Shown here piece by piece: positions 1 to 5,274 of a stretch of DNA of 11,591 bases. The DNA is taken from assembly GCA_005883115.1 (NCBI GenBank), contig VAZQ01000124.1, forward strand, positions 1 through 11,591, in the 5' to 3' direction. Each line of letters starts with the position of its first letter. Positions within the stretch are counted from its first letter, which is position 1. Position numbers and translations under genes: made by a program. This DNA is from Alphaproteobacteria bacterium. Its GTDB lineage: Bacteria > Pseudomonadota > Alphaproteobacteria > Rhizobiales > Xanthobacteraceae. Below the pieces are notes generated by a model, which was not told where the DNA came from, did no database searches, and was given only the letters and a program-made list of their open reading frames with translations.

Positions 1-347
1 AGGATATTGTCGCGGTCGATGCGCCATGGCGGCGCAATGGCAACCGCGACCTGCGCGCTTGCGCAAATTTTCGCGTGCAGCTTTTCGCGCGTTTGCGGAT
101 CGAGCTTTTTGGAGTCATCAAGTCCGCGCGGCACGCGCTGGGGATCGAGCACGACCGCGGCGGCAACGACAGGACCGGCGAGCGGCCCCCTGCCCGCTTC
201 GTCGCAACCCGCGATCGGCCACACACCGCGTTTGAGCGCCGCGCGCTCGCGGCGGAAGGTGGGGCGGATGTCGTCATCTCCCAGCGGCAGCCGCACCACG
301 CGAACGGTACGACTAGCGCCTGGGCGGGGCGAGGGCGGACGAGGCAT
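1..347 (-). CDS. rnhB: Ribonuclease HII, 5' part (cut by window edge)
   Basis: RNase HII cleaves the RNA strand of RNA-DNA hybrids and incises at single ribonucleotides left in DNA; it is cytoplasmic and metal dependent. The 115 complete codons visible contain the family signature GCDEAGRGPLAG at about residues 47-58, with the catalytic Asp49-Glu50 pair, followed by DDSKKL at about 77-82. These are the first two conserved blocks of the family. The rest of the enzyme, including later catalytic aspartates, lies beyond base 1. The start is the ATG at 345-347, which leaves a Pro/Arg-rich leader of about 45 residues before the catalytic core, as seen in some alphaproteobacterial versions. No Shine-Dalgarno is evident. 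It lies 107 bases downstream of the radical SAM gene on the same strand and could be co-transcribed with it. Confidence 0.95.
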   Translation of the reverse strand, partial: MPRPPSPRPGASRTVRVVRLPLGDDDIRPTFRRERAALKRGVWPIAGCDEAGRGPLAGPVVAAAVVLDPQRVPRGLDDSKKLDPQTREKLHAKICASAQVAVAIAPPWRIDRDNI

Positions 348-420
348 GGCGCGATGGTGCGCGCCGCAGCGTGCAAGTCAACCGTGCCGCATTCGCCGCT
401 GTGGAGTACGCTCCACGTCG

Positions 421-454
421 TTTTTCCCGCTTGCGGGCGACGACGCGGGAAAAA
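421..454. repeat. REP-like hairpin, copy 1
   Basis: This is a perfect 10-base inverted repeat, TTTTTCCCGC (421-430) and GCGGGAAAAA (445-454), with a 14-base loop. The left half also folds internally as CCCGC-TT-GCGGG. It sits directly after the stop codon of the radical SAM gene in the 107-base gap before rnhB. The T tract precedes the stem on both strands, so it is not a classical intrinsic terminator. It shares its plan (CCCGCTTGCG, then CGACG, then CGGGGA or CGGGAA) with the element at 4052-4093. I infer a dispersed REP-like intergenic palindrome. Confidence 0.55.
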
Positions 455-1672
455 TCAGAACAAACTCAGCTGCTCCGCAGCCCGCCAAGGTGGACAGAAA
501 TGGTCTGTCGTCAGCCGCATGCGCGTTTTATTGAAGCCGAGCTTCTCACAGGCCAGTTCGAAACGGCGCCCGATCATCCAGGCAACCGGGCCGGTTCCCG
601 TCATGCGCGTATTCCAGCTCGAATCGTAATCTTTACCGCCGCGGCTTTCGCGGATCAGCTTAAAGACGTGGCGATAACGGTCGGGAAAATTGGCCATCAG
701 CCATTCCCGGAAAAGATCGCGCACCTCGAGCGGGAGCCGCAGCAACACATAGCCGGCCTCGCGCACGCCGACGGCTGCGGCAGCATCCAGGATGCGCTCG
801 ATCTCGGCATCATTGAGAGCAGGGATGACGGGCGCCACCATCACCGAGCTTGGCACGCCGGCCGCCGTGAGTTGGCGCAGCGCCTGGAGCCGTCGCGGAG
901 GTGTCGCCGCGCGCGGCTCCATCACGCGCGCGAGGCGAGTATCCAGGGTCGTCACCGACAGTGCGACCTTGACGAGGTCGCGCTGTGCCATGCGGGCGAG
1001 GATGTCGAGGTCGCGCAGCACCAGGGCCGATTTCGTCACGATACCAACGGGATGCCCGCAGCGATCGAGCACTTCAAGGATGCGGCGCATAATCTGATGC
1101 TCACGCTCGATCGGCTGGTAGGGATCGGTGTTGGTGCCGATGGCGATGGTGCGCGGGACATAGCCGGGGGCCGACAACTCGCGTTCGAGCAACTTCGCCG
1201 CGTCGGGCTTGGCGAAGAGCTTGGTTTCGAAATCGAGCCCCGGCGAGAGGCCGAGATAAGCATGGGTGGGCCGCGCGAAGCAGTAGATGCAGCCGTGTTC
1301 GCAGCCGCGATAAGGGTTGATTGATCGATCGAAAGAAACATCCGGTGAATCGTTCCGGGTGATGATTTTGCGCGTCGAATCGAAGGTCACCGTGGTTTTG
1401 AAAGGCGGCAACTCGTCGAAGCTTTGCCAGCCGTCATCGAAAGCAACGCGCGCGAGCGGCTCGTAGCGACCGGAGGCGTTCGACTGCGCGCCGCGACCGC
1501 GCCGATGGGCGGCCTCGACGGCGACCGCCGCGTCGGTTGGCGCTGCCAGCTCCACGGCGGCGGGACGGCCGGGAATATGTCCCGACCGGGGTGCAGAGCC
1601 GCCCGCCGGCGTGCGGGGCTGGGGCCAGGAGGGCGCCGGCGGGCGTCTGACGGCTGCATGTGAGCGAGCCAT
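455..1672 (-). CDS. PA0069-family radical SAM protein (SplB-like)
   Basis: The protein has 405 residues. Its radical SAM core carries the [4Fe-4S]-binding Cys124-x3-Cys128-x2-Cys131 in the context YRGCEHGCIYC, and a downstream GTNTDPYQPIE segment (about 179-189) typical of the COG1533/PA0069 group related to spore photoproduct lyase. The chemistry is SAM-dependent radical formation; the substrate of this family is not established to my knowledge. The first 65 or so residues are Pro/Ala/Arg-rich and probably disordered. The frame stays open upstream to about 2287, but the ATG at 1670-1672 was chosen because the upstream part overlaps the divergent glycosyltransferase and looks non-coding. An alphaproteobacterial LexA-type box overlaps a putative -35 just upstream, suggesting DNA-damage control. 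rnhB follows on the same strand. Confidence 0.92.
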   Translation of the reverse strand: MARSHAAVRRPPAPSWPQPRTPAGGSAPRSGHIPGRPAAVELAAPTDAAVAVEAAHRRGRGAQSNASGRYEPLARVAFDDGWQSFDELPPFKTTVTFDSTRKIITRNDSPDVSFDRSINPYRGCEHGCIYCFARPTHAYLGLSPGLDFETKLFAKPDAAKLLERELSAPGYVPRTIAIGTNTDPYQPIEREHQIMRRILEVLDRCGHPVGIVTKSALVLRDLDILARMAQRDLVKVALSVTTLDTRLARVMEPRAATPPRRLQALRQLTAAGVPSSVMVAPVIPALNDAEIERILDAAAAVGVREAGYVLLRLPLEVRDLFREWLMANFPDRYRHVFKLIRESRGGKDYDSSWNTRMTGTGPVAWMIGRRFELACEKLGFNKTRMRLTTDHFCPPWRAAEQLSLF

Positions 1673-1679
1673 GGGATTA

Positions 1680-1708
1680 ATCCTAGCGCTGCCTTGCGAA
1701 CGAAACAA
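1680..1708 (-). promoter_or_regulatory. Putative promoter of the radical SAM gene
   Basis: Reading the minus strand, TTGTTT (1708-1703) and TAGGAT (1685-1680) are separated by exactly 17 bases. They match the sigma70 -35 in its first three positions and the -10 in four of six. Transcription would begin almost at the ATG (1672), giving a very short or absent leader, so this assignment is tentative. The -35 lies inside the GAAC-N7-GAAC box at 1698-1712. The 189-base region between the two divergent genes (1673-1861) otherwise shows no strong signal. Confidence 0.4.
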
Positions 1709-1712
1709 GAAC
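1698..1712. promoter_or_regulatory. Putative LexA (SOS) box
   Basis: The plus strand reads GAACGAAACAAGAAC, that is GAAC-N7-GAAC, equal to GTTC-N7-GTTC on the other strand. This direct repeat is the known LexA-binding consensus of Alphaproteobacteria and differs from the CTGT-N8-ACAG box of enterics. It lies 26 bases upstream of the radical SAM start codon and covers the putative -35 at 1703-1708, a position where a bound repressor would block RNA polymerase. It is the only such match I found in the window by reading. Eight fixed bases could occur by chance, so function is inferred. Confidence 0.55.
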
Positions 1713-1861
1713 ATAATGGCCCTAGGGACAGCGCGCAAGTCTCGCGACCCTGGACTCCACGATCGCTCTCCGGCGGAGTAGGACCACCTCTTTTTTCTCC
1801 GCGCGGCCAGGGCGATAAGGACGGGGATGGGGTCAAGGACGCGCGTCGGGAACATGGGCTC

Positions 1862-2425
1862 ATGCTCACCGTGGTGATCGGCACGCACAACAGCGAGCGC
1901 GCACTCTTGCCGACGCTGTCGGCGCTGGTTGCCGGGGCGGTTGCCGGCCTTGTGCGCGAGGTGATCGTTGCCGACGGCGGCTCGCGCGACGCGACCGCCG
2001 CGATCGCCGACGGCGCGGGGTGTCGTGTATTGGAATCGACAAAATCGCATGGCGCGCGCTTGAGGCAAGGGGCCGAAGCAGCGCGCGCCCTCTGGCTCCT
2101 TTTTCTCTGCCCCGGCGTCGTCCTTGAGCCGAGTTGGGTCGAGGAGAGCAGGCGTTTTATGGAGAACGCTGAGCGTCGTCGCCACGGCTATGCGGCCGTA
2201 TTCCGCGCGGACACCTTCCGCGCCGGCGTGCTCGAAGCCATGGCGTTGCTGGGGACCGCGCTCGGTATAAGCCTCGGTCCCGGCCAAGGGCTGGTGATCG
2301 CCCGCACGTTATACGACGCGGTGGGCGGCCACCGCGACGTCGAGGACCCGGAGCGCGATCTGCTGCGCCGCCTGGGCCGCCACCGCCTCGTACGGTGCGA
2401 ACCGCCGCAGTTTGAAGTTACTTGA
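1862..2425 (+). CDS. Small GT2-like glycosyltransferase
   Basis: The protein has 187 residues. The N-terminus MLTVVIGTHNSE and the VIVADGGSRDAT segment (about 35-44) match the nucleotide-sugar-binding start of GT-A, family 2 glycosyltransferases. It is shorter than typical family members of about 230 or more residues. Where most GT2 enzymes have a metal-binding DxD after the hydrophobic strand, this one reads FLCPGVVLEP (about 81-90), with no acidic pair. Donor and acceptor are unknown, and it may be an atypical or inactive member. The ATG at 1862 is the first one that fits the family N-terminus; the frame is open back to 1694 but that segment is not family-like. It is divergent from the radical SAM gene and 51 bases upstream of the MarR-GNAT gene. 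Confidence 0.8.
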   Translation: MLTVVIGTHNSERALLPTLSALVAGAVAGLVREVIVADGGSRDATAAIADGAGCRVLESTKSHGARLRQGAEAARALWLLFLCPGVVLEPSWVEESRRFMENAERRRHGYAAVFRADTFRAGVLEAMALLGTALGISLGPGQGLVIARTLYDAVGGHRDVEDPERDLLRRLGRHRLVRCEPPQFEVT

Positions 2426-2429
2426 TCTC

Positions 2430-2460
2430 GTCAACATTTTAGTTGACTCTGTCAACCTAA
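2430..2460. promoter_or_regulatory. MarR-type palindromic operator
   Basis: Three half-sites sit in the 51-base gap before the MarR-GNAT gene: GTCAAC (2430-2435), GTTGAC (2442-2447) and GTCAAC (2451-2456). The last two form a perfect inverted repeat around TCT. It extends outward to TTAGTTGAC and GTCAACcTAA with one extra base, about 9 bases per arm. The first and second also form an inverted pair around ATTTTA. MarR proteins are known to bind such palindromes and often repress their own gene. The position ends 16 bases before the ATG, so autoregulation is the simple inference. Confidence 0.7.
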
Positions 2461-2476
2461 AGTTCCGCACCCTCCC

Positions 2477-3418
2477 ATGGCAGAGACACCCGCCCATAAT
2501 TTCGATGATCGCGTCGGCGCGGTCCGCCGCTTCAATCGGCTCTACACACGCCGCATCGGCGTGCTGGAGGATGGCTTTCTAGGAAGCCCCTACTCGCTCA
2601 CGCAGGCGCGCGTGCTCTACGAGCTGGCGCGCCGTCCCAAATCAACTGCAACCGAGATCGCCGCCGAGCTCGGTCTCGATCATGGCTATCTCAGTCGGAT
2701 CCTGCGGGACTTCGACAAGCGTGGCCTCCTCGTCAAAACCGCTTTGCCCCATGATCGGCGGCAAGCTCTGCTATCTCTCACCGCAAAAGGCCGCATGGCA
2801 TTCGCGCCGCTCGAGCAGCATTCACAAGAACAAGTCGGCGCGATGCTCGGCGCGTTGTCCGTTCCGGATCAGGAGCGGGTGGTCGCCGCGATGCGCACTA
2901 TCGAAATCTCCCTGTGCGAGGAACCCGCGCCGCCAGTGCCCTACCTGCTGCGGGCTCCACGCGCCGGCGACATGGGCTGGATCGTGGCTCGCCATGGCAC
3001 GCTTTACGCGGAGGAATACGGCTGGGACGAGCGCCTCGAAGCTCTCATCGCGGAAATCGTTGCAGCCTTCGTCCGCAACCAAGATCCGAGGCGCGAGCGT
3101 TGCTGGATCGCCGATCAGCAGGGCGAGAATGTGGGATCGGTCCTACTGGTGCGCGAGACGGATGAAGTCGCACGGCTGCGCCTTCTATTGGTCGAGCCGA
3201 AAGCGCGCGGCCTCGGGATCGGCGCCCGACTGGTCGATGAGTCCTTGCGTTTTGCGCGCGAGGCGCAGTACCGCAAGGTCACGCTGTGGACCCATACCGT
3301 GCTTACCGCCGCGCGCCGGATTTACGAGGCAGCGGGTTTCAAGCTCGTTGATCAATGGAAGCACGACATGTTCGGCAAGCAGCTCGACGCCGAAACGTGG
3401 GAGCTGGAGCTGCGCTAG
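2477..3418 (+). CDS. MarR-family regulator fused to GNAT acetyltransferase
   Basis: The protein has 313 residues and two domains. Residues 1-150 are a MarR winged helix-turn-helix: the TEIAAELGLDHGYLSRILRD region (59-78) is the DNA-binding helix pair and PHDRRQ (91-96) the wing. Residues 155-313 are a GNAT N-acetyltransferase fold with the acetyl-CoA-binding RGLGIG loop (244-249) and the C-terminal RRIYEAAGF motif (280-288). The architecture and length match the known bifunctional MarR/GNAT family. The substrate is unknown; a small molecule or protein amine is likely. The ATG at 2477 gives the family N-terminus, though no Shine-Dalgarno is obvious. The upstream palindrome suggests self-control. 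It converges with moaB, and the two stop codons overlap in one CTAG. Confidence 0.93.
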   Translation: MAETPAHNFDDRVGAVRRFNRLYTRRIGVLEDGFLGSPYSLTQARVLYELARRPKSTATEIAAELGLDHGYLSRILRDFDKRGLLVKTALPHDRRQALLSLTAKGRMAFAPLEQHSQEQVGAMLGALSVPDQERVVAAMRTIEISLCEEPAPPVPYLLRAPRAGDMGWIVARHGTLYAEEYGWDERLEALIAEIVAAFVRNQDPRRERCWIADQQGENVGSVLLVRETDEVARLRLLLVEPKARGLGIGARLVDESLRFAREAQYRKVTLWTHTVLTAARRIYEAAGFKLVDQWKHDMFGKQLDAETWELELR

Positions 3419-3978
3419 ACGGTTGCGCCCTTCGCCTTGGCGCGGCGCAAGTGCTCGTCAAGCCGCGGCATGATCTCGACGAAATTACAGGGCCGGTAGC
3501 GGTAGTCGAGCTGGTGTACCAGGATCTCGTCCCAGGCGTCGCGGCAGGCGCCGGGCGAGCCCGGTAGGCAGAACACATAGGTGCCGCCGGCAACGCCTGC
3601 AGTTGCGCGGGTCTGGATCGCCGAGGTGCCGATCTTGGCCTGGCTCACCAGCAAGAACATCGTCGCGAAACCATCCATGCGCTTCTCGAACAACGGCTCG
3701 ATCGCTTCCGGCGTTACGTCCCGTCCGGTGAACCCGGTCCCGCCGGTTGTGATGATCACGTCGATTGCAGGATCGGCTATCCATTGGTTGACCTGCGCAC
3801 GGATGTTGCCGACGTCATCAGTGACGATCGCGCGGCTGGCGAGGGAATGGCCCGCCTTTTCGATGCGCTCGACCAATGTCGCACCGGATTTGTCGCCTTC
3901 CAGTGCGCGCGAGTCAGAAATCGTGAGTACCGCGATCTTCAGCGATACGAATTGCCTGCTGTTATCGATTCCAGGCAT
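3415..3978 (-). CDS. moaB: Molybdenum cofactor biosynthesis protein B
   Basis: The protein has 187 residues and belongs to the MoaB/MogA fold, which acts in molybdopterin adenylylation during molybdenum cofactor synthesis in the cytoplasm. Diagnostic blocks are AVLTISDSR (about 16-24), DKSGATLVERI, the DVIITTGGTGFTGRDVTPEA segment that binds molybdopterin, and FCLPGSPGACRDAWDEIL. Length and the C-terminal extension NFVEIMPRLDEHLRR agree with rhizobial MoaB. The start ATG at 3976-3978 lacks a clear Shine-Dalgarno but gives the expected N-terminus. No other moa genes are nearby. Its TAG overlaps the TAG of the convergent MarR-GNAT gene by two bases. Confidence 0.95.
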   Translation of the reverse strand: MPGIDNSRQFVSLKIAVLTISDSRALEGDKSGATLVERIEKAGHSLASRAIVTDDVGNIRAQVNQWIADPAIDVIITTGGTGFTGRDVTPEAIEPLFEKRMDGFATMFLLVSQAKIGTSAIQTRATAGVAGGTYVFCLPGSPGACRDAWDEILVHQLDYRYRPCNFVEIMPRLDEHLRRAKAKGATV

Positions 3979-4051
3979 GTCGAACTACACAAAACCGATT
4001 CATGAGTACATGTCGTCCGCGCCAAAGCGGGCACCCATGATCACGCCTCTG

Positions 4052-4093
4052 GAATTCCCCGCTTGCGTGCGCGGGGACGACGGGGAAGAATTC
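4052..4093. repeat. REP-like hairpin, copy 2
   Basis: This is an imperfect inverted repeat bounded by GAATTC on both sides. The left arm is GAATTCCCCG (4052-4061), and the right arm is CGGGG (4081-4085) followed by AAGAATTC. An inner hairpin CCCCGC (4057-4062) / GCGGGG (4071-4076) has an 8-base loop. It lies in the 135-base gap between the moaB start and the metallopeptidase stop. It shares the CCCGCTTGCG ... GACGACG ... GGGGAA plan with the element at 421-454. Confidence 0.55.
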
Positions 4094-4113
4094 ACGCCAT
4101 CTCACCTCGGCTC

Positions 4114-5049
4114 TCAAAGCTGAGCTGCGGCAAAGGTGTTGCAGTTTGAAAGCGAGCCAGAGCGGAAGCCGGCGTTGAACCAGCGTTGGCGCTGCTCAGA
4201 AGTCCCGTGGGTGAAGGAATCGGGAACCGCGTAGCCTCGTGCCCTCTTCTGCAGCGTGTCGTCGCCGATCGCGGCCGCGGTGCGCAAGGCGGCCTCCACG
4301 TCACCCGGTTCGATGAACAGCGGCCGGCCCTCGCTCCTTAGCATCTCATTCTCGCGGTTCGCCCAAACCCCGGCGAAGCAATCCGCCTGCAGCTCGACTT
4401 GCACCTGAACGTGGTTCGCCGCGGCCCTGCTACCTGCGGCGCGTTGCGCCTGCTGCGCCTTGGGCAGAATGCCGAGGAGATTCTGCACGTGATGTCCAAC
4501 CTCATGCGCGATCACATAGGCCTGCGAAAACTGGCATGTCTTGCTGCCGACGTCGCAGCCATGGAAACGCGTCGCGATCTGATCGAAGAACGAGGTGTCG
4601 AGATAGACCTTCTGGTCAGCGGGACAGTAGAACGGTCCCATAGCGCTTTGCGCTTCTCCGCCGCAACTCGCGTGTGTCGCGCCGCGATAGAGAACGAGCA
4701 CGGGCGGCCGATAGATCCTGCCGTCGCTCGCGAAGATTTGCTTCCACTGTAACTCGGTGCTGCCGAGCACCTTGCTCACGAAGCGCCCCATCTGGTCTTG
4801 CGGAGCGCTGGTGCGCCGCGCGGTGGGCGGCGCCTGCACCTGCGGCCGGCCGGGGCCGGTCAGGATCTCGGCACCGCCGATGAGCACGCTCGGATCGATG
4901 CCGAGTGCCCAACCGATCAGGCCGAGCGCCACAATCGCGCCGATGCCCAGTCCGCCGCCGCCGATCGGAATCCCGAAGCCACCGCCGCCGTAACCTTCCG
5001 CGCGTCGATCTTCGACGTTGCCGCTTTCCGGCAGATCATCCAAGCGCAT
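4114..5049 (-). CDS. YpfJ-type neutral zinc metallopeptidase
   Basis: The protein has 311 residues and belongs to the putative neutral zinc metallopeptidase family (Pfam Zn_peptidase; E. coli YpfJ type). The zinc-binding HEVGH is at 182-186, preceded by CQFSQAYVIA, and VELQADCFAGVWA (218-230) supplies the likely third ligand Glu219. A Gly-rich N-terminus (21-35) leads into one hydrophobic helix (about 36-57), so the catalytic part is probably anchored and exported across the inner membrane. Peptidase activity is inferred from the motif; the natural substrate is unknown. The start at 5049 is set by a strong AAGGAGG six bases upstream; an in-frame ATG at 5079 lacks this. It is divergent from ccrM across a 225-base region. 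Confidence 0.93.
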   Translation of the reverse strand: MRLDDLPESGNVEDRRAEGYGGGGFGIPIGGGGLGIGAIVALGLIGWALGIDPSVLIGGAEILTGPGRPQVQAPPTARRTSAPQDQMGRFVSKVLGSTELQWKQIFASDGRIYRPPVLVLYRGATHASCGGEAQSAMGPFYCPADQKVYLDTSFFDQIATRFHGCDVGSKTCQFSQAYVIAHEVGHHVQNLLGILPKAQQAQRAAGSRAAANHVQVQVELQADCFAGVWANRENEMLRSEGRPLFIEPGDVEAALRTAAAIGDDTLQKRARGYAVPDSFTHGTSEQRQRWFNAGFRSGSLSNCNTFAAAQL

Positions 5050-5055
5050 GGTTTG

Positions 5056-5062
5056 CCTCCTT
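5056..5062 (-). promoter_or_regulatory. Strong Shine-Dalgarno of the metallopeptidase
   Basis: The minus strand reads AAGGAGG, six bases before the ATG at 5049. It is one of the two clear Shine-Dalgarno matches in the window and decides between the 5049 start and the longer in-frame start at 5079. Confidence 0.85.
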
Positions 5063-5130
5063 GCCCCGCGGCCGGTCACACGGCCGCCGCAGCGGTTGAC
5101 TTTCGGTTACCACAGCGCCGATCACGCCCT

Positions 5131-5147
5131 CGCGAATATAATTCGCG
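5131..5147. promoter_or_regulatory. 17-base palindrome with -10-like elements on both strands
   Basis: CGCGAATATAATTCGCG is a perfect inverted repeat with 7-base arms around ATA. It lies midway between the divergent metallopeptidase and ccrM starts. On the plus strand it contains a perfect TATAAT (5137-5142), although no good -35 is seen at normal spacing. On the minus strand it contains TATATT (5140-5135). It could be an operator covering both promoters, or simply an AT-rich core of a bidirectional promoter. Confidence 0.5.
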
Positions 5148-5163
5148 GACAATTCTTTCCCAA
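5135..5163 (-). promoter_or_regulatory. Putative promoter of the metallopeptidase gene
   Basis: On the minus strand TTGGGA (5163-5158) and TATATT (5140-5135) are 17 bases apart, matching the sigma70 elements at four and five of six positions. The predicted transcript would start near 5128, giving a leader of about 80 bases before the ATG at 5049. The -10 lies inside the palindrome at 5131-5147. Confidence 0.45.
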
Positions 5164-5256
5164 TAGCCGTGCGGTCCGGTTAAGCCGTTTTTTACCGCGC
5201 GCCGGCATAGTGCGTGGCCGTCGGTTGTAGGTCCCGCGTCACCGACCGCGTCGCCT

Positions 5257-5274
5257 GAGTCAGAGTGCTGAATC
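5257..5274. promoter_or_regulatory. Paired GANTC sites abutting the ccrM start codon
   Basis: GAGTC (5257-5261) and GAATC (5270-5274) lie 13 bases apart, and the second touches the ATG of ccrM at 5275. GANTC is the known target of CcrM, and in Caulobacter methylation of such sites in the ccrM leader is known to affect its transcription. Autoregulation here is inferred from position. Confidence 0.5.

Noticed and set aside
421..454. Intrinsic terminator after the radical SAM gene
   Set aside because: On both strands the T run lies before the stem and A's lie after it, the opposite of a Rho-independent terminator. It is kept as a REP-like hairpin.
371..1324. 317-codon plus-strand open frame
   Set aside because: It is wholly antisense to the radical SAM gene, with Arg/His/Ala-rich composition typical of a GC-rich shadow frame and no recognisable motif.
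1673..2287. Open frame extending the radical SAM protein to 610 residues
   Set aside because: The extra N-terminal part is antisense to the glycosyltransferase, low in complexity and unlike the family. The ATG at 1672 gives a normal-sized protein.
5096..5101. TTGACT as a -35 for ccrM
   Set aside because: The only good -10 (TATAAT at 5137) is 35 bases away, far beyond normal spacing.
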